Below, piece after piece: positions 55,201-62,935 of a stretch of 64,000 bases of DNA (its first letter is position 1; every line of letters begins with the position of its first letter). The stretch is taken from contig JAIXOR010000080.1 in the NCBI GenBank assembly GCA_027486655.1, positions 1 to 64,000 of the forward strand, written 5' to 3'. The notes beneath the pieces were generated by a model, which was given only the letters and a program-made list of their open reading frames with translations, did not search any database and had not been told where the DNA came from. A program made the translations under genes and the position numbers. The stretch is from Verrucomicrobiaceae bacterium. Lineage in GTDB: Bacteria; Verrucomicrobiota; Verrucomicrobiia; Verrucomicrobiales; Akkermansiaceae.

Positions 55201-58027
55201 CGAGATCGGTGGATCCGGTGTCACCCGCGACACCACACGGGCCCGGCTCGCCGCACTCGCCAGCTCACGCGCCGACATCGGATTCGCCTCAGCCGCCGGT
55301 GCCGCCGTTCACAATCTCGACTCGCTCTCGATCCACTACAACGCCAATGCCCTTTTTCTGTTAGGATCCCGGCTCGCCGCGGAGGTTGTCGCACTCAACC
55401 TCACCGGCATCCAGCCGCTGCCTGCCCGCCAGAACCTCCATGCCTGGTACGTCGCGGACCATGCGACCGGCCCGGATGCCTCGGGGGCCATCAGCCGCTG
55501 GGGATCCGTCCACGAGGGAGCCGCCGTCCGGGACCTCACCCGCAGGGTCTCCGGCCAGGCATTCCGCAAGGACGTCACCACCGCGGGCACACCCCGCAAG
55601 GTGATCGCCTTCGATGGCACCTGCGATCTGTGGGCGAACAACTCGACCGAATTCGGAACGCTTTCCGGATCCCGCAGCATTGCGGTGCTCTGCCGCCTCA
55701 CCGGCACGGGCGATGGATTTCTCTTTGACGGCTCCACCAATGCCGGCCGCACCCGCGCCCAACTGCGTGCCGGCTTCTGGCAGGCGGGCGTCACCCCGGC
55801 AGGAGCAGGAGTCGCATGGAATCTCGCCGATCCGCCGACCACCATCGCCACCTCCGGTTGGCAGCGCCACGTGTTCACCTACGCTCCCAACACCGCCAAT
55901 ACCGCCACCACCGTTTCCCACTGGGTCAACGGCACCCTCGCCGCCACCTTCACCGAGAACGAAAGCGCCCCTCTGGGCGGGCTCATCATCGGTTCTAACG
56001 GAGGCTCGCCATTCACCCGCGTTTCCGCAGACGTCGCGGAGATCGCCGTTTGGTCCAAAGCCCTGGACAGCACGGAAATCACCGCGCTCGATGCCACTTG
56101 GTCCGCCACCTGGGCCTCCCCTACCGGGCCACCCTTCTCGGCGAGAGTCACCCAGTCCCCACGCCAGATTCCCCGCTTCGGAAACCATGCCGTTCTGGAG
56201 ATCCCCATCACCGCTGAGGCCACCGGCGCCACCACCCTGGTCGCTCTCGATCTGACGCTGAGAGAGAGCACACCCGGCACCGTGCAGTCATGGAGAATCC
56301 ATGCGGGTGACTCGTTCAACCCCTCCTCCCCGCCCCTCGCGGAAATCCCCGGCGGCGCGTCCACCTGGAGCCCGGTGTTGAATCTCGCCCTCAATGAAGG
56401 CGTGAACCGTGTGTATCTAACAGCCATCCCGGCACGCCATGCCAACCTGGGCTCCACCGTGGATGCGGCGGTCGGGTCGCTCGTTTTTTCCGGAGGCCAA
56501 AACGGCACGATCACCCCGGACACCCCCGATCCCGCGGGCGTTCTCACCGTTTCACTCACTCCACTCTTCAGCGACGTCAGAAGCTCGGGCGAAGGTGGCG
56601 TCACCACCTACCGCATCCCGGGCATCGTCTGTGACACGGACGGCACCCTCCACGCCGTTTACGACCACCGCTACTCGGGAGGCAGCGACCTGCCCGCCAA
56701 CATCGACGTCGGCTACGCACGCAGCACCGACGGCGGAAGCACGTGGTCGTCCTCGCTCATCGTGCTCGACTTCGACTCCTCGGTGGCAGGTTCATCCGGC
56801 AATGGCGTGGGAGACCCCTGCATCCTCCACGATCCGGTCACCGACACGCTCTGGGTGGCCGCCCTGTGGTCCTTCGGAAACAACGGCTACAACGGCTCCG
56901 GCGCGGGCACCGCTCCCGCGGACACCGGCCAGTATGTTCTCACCAAATCCACCGATGGCGGACTCACCTGGTCTCCGCCAATCAACATCACCACGGAAGT
57001 GAAAGACGACGTCAACTGGCGGCTCGTCTTCCAAGGCCCGGGACACGGCCTTGCCATGCGGGACGGCACCCTCGTCTTCCCCTCCCAATACCGGGACTCC
57101 ACCGGAACGGTGCGCGTCTGCTCGGTCTTCAGCACGGATCACGGCGCCACCTGGGACTTCGGCTCCGCAGTGCCCACCGCCTCGCCCCAGACCAACGAGA
57201 ACACGGTTTGCGAACTGGATGACGGCCGTCTACTTTTCTCCATGCGCACTCCATCCGGATCCAACGGCCAGCGCGCCTGGATCCACTACACGCCCGGCGG
57301 AGCCAACCCGATGCGCGACGGTTCATGGAGCCCGCTTTTCCGCCTCCCCGCAGTTCCGGACCCGGTTTGCCAGGGCAGCGTCCTTCAATACACCAGCACC
57401 CATCGCGGCGACCCTCGCGAGTTCGTGATCTTCGGCAACCCCGCCTCGTCCTCGTCGCGCGTCAACTTCACGCTGCGCCTCTCACCGGACGGTGGAGCCA
57501 CCTGGCCCGCATCCCGCATGCTCTACGCCGGATCCGGAGCCTACTCGTCCCTCTGCGTGCTGCCAGACCGCTCGGTGGGCGTGCTTTTCGAAAAGGACAA
57601 CTACACGAAAATCACCTTCGCCCGAGTCGAGGAGGCCTGGTTGCTCAACCCGGATGCCGATGCCGATACGGACGGCATCCCGGATTCGTGGGAATCCCTC
57701 CACGGGCTCAATCCCACACTCGCCGATGCCTCCGCCGATCCCGATGGCGACGGTGCCTCCAACCGCGCCGAGTACCTCGCCGGAACCGATCCCTTCAGCG
57801 CCGCATCCCGGCTCCGTGCCCGCTCTTCGCTGTTAGAAAATTCGGTGCGTCTCGATTGGTCCAGCGTTCCCGGCAGGAGCTACGTCATCGAGGAGAGCCA
57901 GGACCTCACCAACTGGCTCCCTGCGGCTGCTTCTCCGACCATCACCGCCGTCTCCGCAAACTCGTCATCGACCCTCCCGCGCGGATCTTCCTCCGAGCGT
58001 TTCTTCCGAGTTCGCGCCCTGCCGTAA
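52271..58027 (+). CDS. Giant secreted multi-enzyme: two esterases, a dead esterase copy and a sialidase
   Basis: 1918 residues with a signal peptide (MPRSFHYASLALLVAGMSSL ending near VHA). The order is: SASA-type sialate esterase, about 25-265 (GQSNS, Ser35; 'LYLQGESDSTAE'); SGNH/GDSL lipase-like esterase, about 280-540 (FIGDSITQGGNG, Ser287; 'DNIHPNATGE'); beta-sandwich, about 560-755; a TSP3 calcium loop; and a second SASA copy, about 810-1045, in which the Ser motif reads GSGN (820-823). A LamG-like domain follows (about 1050-1280), then a BNR-associated domain (1290-1425). The GH33 sialidase spans about 1430-1790 (TYRIPGI; Asp-boxes ARSTDGGSTW, TKSTDGGLTW). The end is a second TSP3 loop (DADADTDGIPDSWE) and a beta domain. 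It would strip O-acetyl groups and sialic acid in one molecule. Confidence 0.93.
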   Translation: MPRSFHYASLALLVAGMSSLVHAAHYKVFVLTGQSNSLGTTNGTETDTSPGADAADSRVRFFWHNVADATTSIGNSNGTFTTLQAQQGAYYAGSATHWGPEIGFARTLVRAGVENLAIIKASRGGGGNTHWSKTAGGHMYAHIVSTVQAAASAFNATGDTFEIAGLLYLQGESDSTAEASLAGSRLAELVDNLRTDLPNASAMRCVIGGIAAAGTTRDTVRTNQSAAAASSTIIDDFSNLDLQSQVTDGLHFNRSAKLRIGSRFALSFLSNGTLARRYGKLTFIGDSITQGGNGDRPSYRYQVFKRLATAGVPVNPATGYKFTGSVTGPQTTPVLTTPDVNGQSFENIHDGHYGWRASWINGRIRLPADRRSNNRGEGTLLNWTGQASPQTYAISNPDSTVPYPDPTASTTGNTGTIYQPDTAVIMAGINDLADDNNSAPQLITDTGTLIDQLRTANPSVRIFVNQLLHTNQTTAMRNAVDSFNSQLPALALAKNAASTTSPVWIIDANLGFNPVTMTYDNIHPNATGETQVGDRIAAALGVIEEPTAAAASPPPSIEGNSSSFNSRFEGNEIWNGSAFVNGWTEAGGTLTKSLPATTDLRIVHPSTNGRWLEGTNAGWSPIASGSWTLETRILCTANANGFALWLGTGTRRIIVEFHGNRIQDHADGGQTFNVPSNNLDGIPHILRIVHDAPNARYHVFRDGVRLSPIDGTPYDQTATDSRLILGDYTSGTFGNLFDVTIDHVRFTNSALIPPGTDADADGMPDAWEYQYFGTLTGASASGNPDDDAYTNLQEHQNGTNPIVADASAGTNPLPVYLLTGSGNAHGTPSGTTADAVPPGSHPAELAGGVWFHDGTTWKTLAARPDGSCGPEIAFARFLWDTGHRNFGIIKSTTTSGGNSLWIKNTGSAYQNLLATATAAAASPPAGFDSVAFRSLLYLQGESNDSTEADAADLRLSGLLDNLRTDLPDAAGLKAVVGEIGGSGVTRDTTRARLAALASSRADIGFASAAGAAVHNLDSLSIHYNANALFLLGSRLAAEVVALNLTGIQPLPARQNLHAWYVADHATGPDASGAISRWGSVHEGAAVRDLTRRVSGQAFRKDVTTAGTPRKVIAFDGTCDLWANNSTEFGTLSGSRSIAVLCRLTGTGDGFLFDGSTNAGRTRAQLRAGFWQAGVTPAGAGVAWNLADPPTTIATSGWQRHVFTYAPNTANTATTVSHWVNGTLAATFTENESAPLGGLIIGSNGGSPFTRVSADVAEIAVWSKALDSTEITALDATWSATWASPTGPPFSARVTQSPRQIPRFGNHAVLEIPITAEATGATTLVALDLTLRESTPGTVQSWRIHAGDSFNPSSPPLAEIPGGASTWSPVLNLALNEGVNRVYLTAIPARHANLGSTVDAAVGSLVFSGGQNGTITPDTPDPAGVLTVSLTPLFSDVRSSGEGGVTTYRIPGIVCDTDGTLHAVYDHRYSGGSDLPANIDVGYARSTDGGSTWSSSLIVLDFDSSVAGSSGNGVGDPCILHDPVTDTLWVAALWSFGNNGYNGSGAGTAPADTGQYVLTKSTDGGLTWSPPINITTEVKDDVNWRLVFQGPGHGLAMRDGTLVFPSQYRDSTGTVRVCSVFSTDHGATWDFGSAVPTASPQTNENTVCELDDGRLLFSMRTPSGSNGQRAWIHYTPGGANPMRDGSWSPLFRLPAVPDPVCQGSVLQYTSTHRGDPREFVIFGNPASSSSRVNFTLRLSPDGGATWPASRMLYAGSGAYSSLCVLPDRSVGVLFEKDNYTKITFARVEEAWLLNPDADADTDGIPDSWESLHGLNPTLADASADPDGDGASNRAEYLAGTDPFSAASRLRARSSLLENSVRLDWSSVPGRSYVIEESQDLTNWLPAAASPTITAVSANSSSTLPRGSSSERFFRVRALP

Positions 58028-58030
58028 ACC

Positions 58031-58047
58031 GGTCTGCCAAGGCAACC
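58031..58047. promoter_or_regulatory. 17-bp palindrome, site 5 (before the 58119 autotransporter)
   Basis: GGTCTGCCAAGGCAACC, arms GGTCTG and GCAACC, the weakest copy. It starts 4 bases after the stop of the giant enzyme and lies 71 bases before the next start. GGTCTG can also pair with CAGACC at 58047-58052, so a hairpin terminator is an alternative reading. Confidence 0.4.
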
Positions 58048-58118
58048 AGACCACCCCACTTGCCGCGCAGCGCCGCCCGCGCGTATCGCTCCAACGTCGA
58101 ATCCCGAATCCCCACGCC

Positions 58119-61100
58119 ATGAAACTCAAGCGCGCCTCGCACCTCCTTCCGCTCATCCTCTCCGCCATCGCCTCGGCGGATGCCGCGGTCGTCACCCGCA
58201 CGGGAACCGCGGACTTCCTCAATGTCGGCGCGGCCTGGAGCAGCAATGCCGTGCCCACCGTCGCCGACGTCGCCACCTGGGCCGCCGGATCCACTCTTGG
58301 CAACGCCACCACCGCCCTCACCGCCGCCCAAACCTGGGGCGGCCTCGATGTCCAGAACGCCGATGGCGCGGTCACCATGGCCTTCACCGGCAATTTCCTC
58401 TCCAACTTCGGCGCCATCCAGACCGGCACCAAGAGTCTCTCGATCACCACCGGGGCCGCCAACAGCACCCTCACCTTCACCAGCCTCACCGGTTCCGGCT
58501 CGCTCACCCTGCACAACGGCACGGCGAACCTCGGGATGACGCAGCTCAACACCGCGAACGCCCTCAACTTCACCGGCACCCTGAACCTCCGCGGAGGCAA
58601 CGCCACCAGCTCCCCGAATCCGGTCGCCGGCAGCTTTTTCTATCTCGGCCGCACCGGCATCACCCAGGCGGCCGGAACCGCCTTCGCACTCGATACCGGC
58701 GTCTCCGCCACCAGCGCCAAGGATGTCATCATCGATGGTGACGCCTGGAACGGGAAAACCATCAACCTCTCCGCGCTCAGCGGCTTTGGAGCACTGCGCA
58801 GCGATTCAGGAGCCGCCGGCACCCGCTCGGTGCGGGTTGATCAGTCCTCGGACACCACCTTCAACGGCCTCATCCTTTCCCACACCTCGGGCGTGGGTGC
58901 GGTTCGCAAGCTTTCCTTCGAAAAACTCGGCACCGGCACCCTCACCCTCGCAGGCATCGTCGGCAAACAAACCCAAAACGCAGGGGCCGCCGCCGCGGAC
59001 ATCGATCTGACCATCACCGCCGGCAAGCTGGTGCTCGCCGCCGCCAACACCCGCACCGGTGCCACCACGATCGCCTCCGGCGCCACCCTTCAGGCAGGCA
59101 ACGGTGGAACCACCGGACTCATCGGCGGTGCAGCCCTCACCAACAACGGCGCACTCATCTTCGATTACGGCAGCAGCGGCTCCGTCACCAATACCAATGC
59201 GATCTCCGGAGCGGGCTCTCTCACCAAGAAGGGGCTCGGCAGCCTCGCCTTCTCGACCAGCAGTGCTTCGTTCACCGGCAATATCGACCACACCGAGGGC
59301 ACTCTCCGCATCGGCCCATCGCTCGGCTCGGGCACACTCACCGTGCGCAGCGGAGCCTTCCTCGCCGCAGGCTTGTCCGCCACCAACGCCACCTCGCAGG
59401 CCGGAGCCCTGGTGCTTGAGGAAAACTCGGAGTCGGACTTCCGCATCGGCCTCGCCAACGACCGCATCAATCTCTCAGGCACACTCACCGCCCCAGCCTC
59501 GGGCACCCATGTCATCAACATCCTCGGCACGCCCACCTCCGGAGGCATCGTGCGGCTCATCGACTACACCGGCACCGCCCTCGGAGCCACCGAGTTTTCC
59601 CGCTTCACCCTCGGCACCACGCCTGCTGGTGCGGCGACCTTCCAACTCGTCCACAACGAGACGGACACCGCCATCGACCTGCTCGTCACCCTCGAAGACC
59701 AGCTTTGGACCGGATCCACCGATGGCAACTGGAACACCTCCACCACCAACTGGGCGCTCGCCGGCACCCCGGGCACTCCCGCGGTCTTCAACCCGGACCA
59801 TCCCTCGGTTTTCAACGACAACCCGGCCACCTCCGCGGTCGTCCTCGCCGCCGGCATCGCCCCCAGCAAGGTCACCTTCAACAACAGCACCGCCACCACC
59901 TACACCCTCACCGGTGAAGGCATCGGCGGCACCGGAGCCCTCGTCAAAAACGGCACCGGCACCACCATCCTCGCCCAGGCGAACTCCTACAGCGCCGGAA
60001 CCACCGTCAACGCCGGCAAACTCTCCATCGGCAACGGCGGCAGCACCGGCGACATCGGCTCCGGGCCCGTGTCGGTCGCCTCGGGAGCCACCCTCGAGTT
60101 CAACCGCTCGAACGCCACCGCAGGCGTTCCGGACATCGATTACAAAACCGTCGCCAAACTCCGCAACCTGTCCGGTGCCGGAACCGTGGCAGTCACCGGA
60201 GGAGGCATCCTCTTCAGTTACCCCGGATCCAGCATCGGCTTTGCCGAAGCCAACTCATGGGCCGGATTCTCCGGAAACCTGGTGATCACCGGCGGCTCGG
60301 AGTTCCGCACCATCCGCAACGGCTCCACCGCCATGGGCACCGGCACCGTCATCCTCGGGGACGCCACCACCAGCGGCACGCTTGCCTTCGTCGAGGGCAA
60401 CTGGACCGCCACCAACCCGATCGTCCTCACCGGCCCCGCCAACCGCATCCTCAACCGCTCCCTCACCCCACCGCGCACCCAGAAACTCCAGGGCATCCTC
60501 TCCGGCAGCGGCGCGGTCTCCTTCGAGGACCCCGCCGCCACCATGACGGACATCAACCGCGGCTTCATCCTCACCGCGGCCAACACCCTCGATGGCACGG
60601 TCACCATCGCCAGCGGAGTCCCGCTCCGCGTGGGTGGCATCCCCGGCGAGGTGGACGCCTCCACCCCGGGACTGCCCGCCGGCATCTCCGGCTCACTCGG
60701 AGCCGCCAGCATCGTCAACAACGGCACCCTCACCTTCTCACGCACCAACGCCCACGCCGCGGCCAACGTCATCACCGGCACCGGCTCGCTGCGCGTCGGC
60801 ATCCCGGCCGCCGCCACCCTCGGTGACACCACCACCCAGATCCTCACCTTCAGCGGAAACGCCAGCCACACCGGCACCACCACCGTGCACAACGGCCGGC
60901 TCGTGATCGCCAGTGGCGGATCCATCGGCGGCTCATCCATCAGCGTCGAGGCACCCGCCACCCTCAGCGGATCCGGAACCGCCGCCGCCCCGCTCTCCTC
61001 CGCCGGAACCATCGCTCCCGGCACCGGCATCGGAACCCTCAGCGTCACCGGAAACACCATCCTCACCGGCACGCTCTCCATCGAGGTGGACGGTTCTTCG

Positions 61101-61652
61101 GCCGACCAACTCTCGGTCACCGGAAACCTCGACCTCACGGGCTCCACCCTCGTCGTCGCGGAATCCGGATCCGGCTTCACCAGCGCCGTGATCGCACAGT
61201 GCACAGGCACCCTCACCGGGGCACCGACCGCTCCGGAGGGCTATCTCGTCTCGGTCTCCGGAAACCAGCTCATCCTCAGCAAGGCCGTTTCTAACAGCTA
61301 CACGAGTTGGGCGGCGACCCACGCCGGCGGACAAGCCGCCGATGGCGACTTCGACGGCGACGGCACCCCGAATGGTGTGGAATACTTCATGGGCGAAACC
61401 GGATCCAGCTTCACCGCCAACCCCACGGTGACCTCCAGCGGTGGCAGCCTGACCATCACCTGGCCGCGCGATCCCGCCGCCGCCGCCACCTTCAAGGTGC
61501 AGGTCTCCGATTCCCTCGCTTCCGGCGCATGGACCGATATCCTGCCTCCCCACGCATCGATCAACGAATCAACCCCCACCCAAGTCACCTTCACCCTGCC
61601 CTCCGGAGATCCGAGGAAGTTCTGCCGCCTGTCGGTGAGCGTGGCTCCCTGA
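58119..61652 (+). CDS. Autotransporter beta-strand-repeat protein with calcium-loop C-terminus
   Basis: 1177 residues with a signal peptide (MKLKRASHLLPLILSAIASA ending near DAA). The body is beta-strand repeats ('GTGTLTLAGIVGKQTQNAGA', 'NGTGTTILAQANSYSAGTTV'). The module at bases about 58691-58980 matches that of the protein at 45766. The end has 'DGDFDGDGTPNGVEYFMGE' (a calcium loop), then a beta domain ending 'PRKFCRLSVSVAP'. There is no PEP-CTERM tail. It lies 91 bases after the giant esterase-sialidase on the same strand and may share its transcript or use its own promoter near the palindrome. The role is probably surface attachment or glycan contact. Confidence 0.9.
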   Translation: MKLKRASHLLPLILSAIASADAAVVTRTGTADFLNVGAAWSSNAVPTVADVATWAAGSTLGNATTALTAAQTWGGLDVQNADGAVTMAFTGNFLSNFGAIQTGTKSLSITTGAANSTLTFTSLTGSGSLTLHNGTANLGMTQLNTANALNFTGTLNLRGGNATSSPNPVAGSFFYLGRTGITQAAGTAFALDTGVSATSAKDVIIDGDAWNGKTINLSALSGFGALRSDSGAAGTRSVRVDQSSDTTFNGLILSHTSGVGAVRKLSFEKLGTGTLTLAGIVGKQTQNAGAAAADIDLTITAGKLVLAAANTRTGATTIASGATLQAGNGGTTGLIGGAALTNNGALIFDYGSSGSVTNTNAISGAGSLTKKGLGSLAFSTSSASFTGNIDHTEGTLRIGPSLGSGTLTVRSGAFLAAGLSATNATSQAGALVLEENSESDFRIGLANDRINLSGTLTAPASGTHVINILGTPTSGGIVRLIDYTGTALGATEFSRFTLGTTPAGAATFQLVHNETDTAIDLLVTLEDQLWTGSTDGNWNTSTTNWALAGTPGTPAVFNPDHPSVFNDNPATSAVVLAAGIAPSKVTFNNSTATTYTLTGEGIGGTGALVKNGTGTTILAQANSYSAGTTVNAGKLSIGNGGSTGDIGSGPVSVASGATLEFNRSNATAGVPDIDYKTVAKLRNLSGAGTVAVTGGGILFSYPGSSIGFAEANSWAGFSGNLVITGGSEFRTIRNGSTAMGTGTVILGDATTSGTLAFVEGNWTATNPIVLTGPANRILNRSLTPPRTQKLQGILSGSGAVSFEDPAATMTDINRGFILTAANTLDGTVTIASGVPLRVGGIPGEVDASTPGLPAGISGSLGAASIVNNGTLTFSRTNAHAAANVITGTGSLRVGIPAAATLGDTTTQILTFSGNASHTGTTTVHNGRLVIASGGSIGGSSISVEAPATLSGSGTAAAPLSSAGTIAPGTGIGTLSVTGNTILTGTLSIEVDGSSADQLSVTGNLDLTGSTLVVAESGSGFTSAVIAQCTGTLTGAPTAPEGYLVSVSGNQLILSKAVSNSYTSWAATHAGGQAADGDFDGDGTPNGVEYFMGETGSSFTANPTVTSSGGSLTITWPRDPAAAATFKVQVSDSLASGAWTDILPPHASINESTPTQVTFTLPSGDPRKFCRLSVSVAP

Positions 61653-61717
61653 GCCACCGCCCCCATCGGCGATAGACGCGCGATCGAGAAAAGCCGGGAA
61701 ACCCATATCTAACCGAT

Positions 61718-62797
61718 CTACGGCCGGGCCACCGAGCCACCCTTGACCAGTGCAGGTGTGATCCATGGATTTCCTCCCGGCCCCGGGTCGCCTTCCACGA
61801 GCCGCTCCAGCCGCCGCACGACCAGTTTCGCCAGGTGGTCCGTGTCCACCCGGTAACCCGTGATCTCCGGGACCAGGTGATCGAGAAACGGCTCCCAAGC
61901 CAGACTGATCAAGCTCAACTGCCCGGGCACCCGCACCCCCTGGCTCGCCAGCCAGCTCAGGGCGGTGGCCGCCTGCCGCGGCCTCGTCGCGATCACCGCC
62001 GTGGGCGGATGCTTCAAATGAAGCGCACGGGACAAAACCCGGCACACCCCGGCCGTCGTGCCGTCCTCCACCATCACGGTGGCTTCGAATCCAGGCTCTC
62101 CAAGATCCATCACTCCACGCACGGCCGCCTCCACCCCCATCAGCACCTCACCCGGTTTCAACACCAGCACCCGGCGGTGGCCCATCCGCCAAAGCTGCCC
62201 CGCCGCGTGCCGGGCGGTCGCCTGCCAATCCACATCCATGTGCGGCAAATCGATCCCCGGATGCGGATACCCGCGGATCAAACCCGGCACACGATGCTTC
62301 ATGAACCATCCCTGCACCGCCGCACTGGACCTCAACAAAATCCACGCTCCACAGCCCTCCTCCTCGATGAGTCCGGCCAGCCGCGGCTCCGGGCTCTTCC
62401 TCTCATACCACGCCGGAGCAAACACTTCGAGCGAGCCCCCCTTCGCCGCCAGCGCGTCGCGGATGCGGTCGATTTCCAACAACATCGGCTGCGGCAGTTG
62501 TTCCAACCGACGATGCGCGAGCATGCCGATCTTGAGTGACCTTCCTGCCGCCACGGGAGGCACCACCACCGCGGTGATCCTGCGCCGGCTGCCCGCATCC
62601 GCCGCCGAGATCACGCCCTCGCGCTCCAGCCGTTGCAGGGTCAGGCGGATGGTGTCCCTACCCACTTGCAGGGTCTCCGCCAGCCTCCGTTCGCCCGGCA
62701 GCAGGGAGGTCCATTCGCCCGCAGCGATCCGCTCCCGCATCACGCGCACGCACTCGGCCACAAGACTGCCTCGGGACGGCATGGGTGCACTCGACAT
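61718..62797 (-). CDS. GntR-type HTH regulator with LacI-type sensor
   Basis: 359 residues from the Met of MSSAPMPSRGSLVAECVRVM; the frame is open 19 codons further up, but that would run through the palindrome at 62841-62857. The first 70 residues are a GntR winged helix: 'VRVMRERIAAGEWTSLLPGERRLAETLQVGRDTIRLTLQRLEREGVI'. From about 85 on it is a LacI/GalR-type sugar sensor ('KIGMLAHRRLEQLP', 'GLIRGYPHPGIDLPHMDVDWQA', 'TAVIATRPRQAATALSWLASQGVRVP'). This build is that of AraR-like regulators. It is divergent from nanM, is the only regulator in the glycan locus, and is likely to bind the six palindromes, probably as a dimer released by a sugar. Confidence 0.92.
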   Translation of the reverse strand: MSSAPMPSRGSLVAECVRVMRERIAAGEWTSLLPGERRLAETLQVGRDTIRLTLQRLEREGVISAADAGSRRRITAVVVPPVAAGRSLKIGMLAHRRLEQLPQPMLLEIDRIRDALAAKGGSLEVFAPAWYERKSPEPRLAGLIEEEGCGAWILLRSSAAVQGWFMKHRVPGLIRGYPHPGIDLPHMDVDWQATARHAAGQLWRMGHRRVLVLKPGEVLMGVEAAVRGVMDLGEPGFEATVMVEDGTTAGVCRVLSRALHLKHPPTAVIATRPRQAATALSWLASQGVRVPGQLSLISLAWEPFLDHLVPEITGYRVDTDHLAKLVVRRLERLVEGDPGPGGNPWITPALVKGGSVARP

Positions 62798-62840
62798 GGG
62801 CGCACTCTCGCCCGGGCGGATTTCAACGCAAGCACAGACT

Positions 62841-62857
62841 GGTCGGTTGCCCAAACC
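62841..62857. promoter_or_regulatory. 17-bp palindrome, site 6 (between regulator and nanM)
   Basis: GGTCGGTTGCCCAAACC, arms GGTCGG and CAAACC. It is 44 bases before the regulator start and 79 bases before nanM, so it could control both and give autoregulation. Confidence 0.55.
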
Positions 62858-62935
62858 AATCCGCCATCCTCGCCCACCCTGCCGCGGGATGGGTCAATCC
62901 TCTCGTCTTGCCGAACCCGGGCGGAATCTGACCCC

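Noticed and set aside
58031..58052. GGTCTG-N10-CAGACC as a sure terminator
   Set aside because: The stem is short with a long loop and no T-run; the same bases fit the 17-bp operator family, so it was listed as a weak operator.
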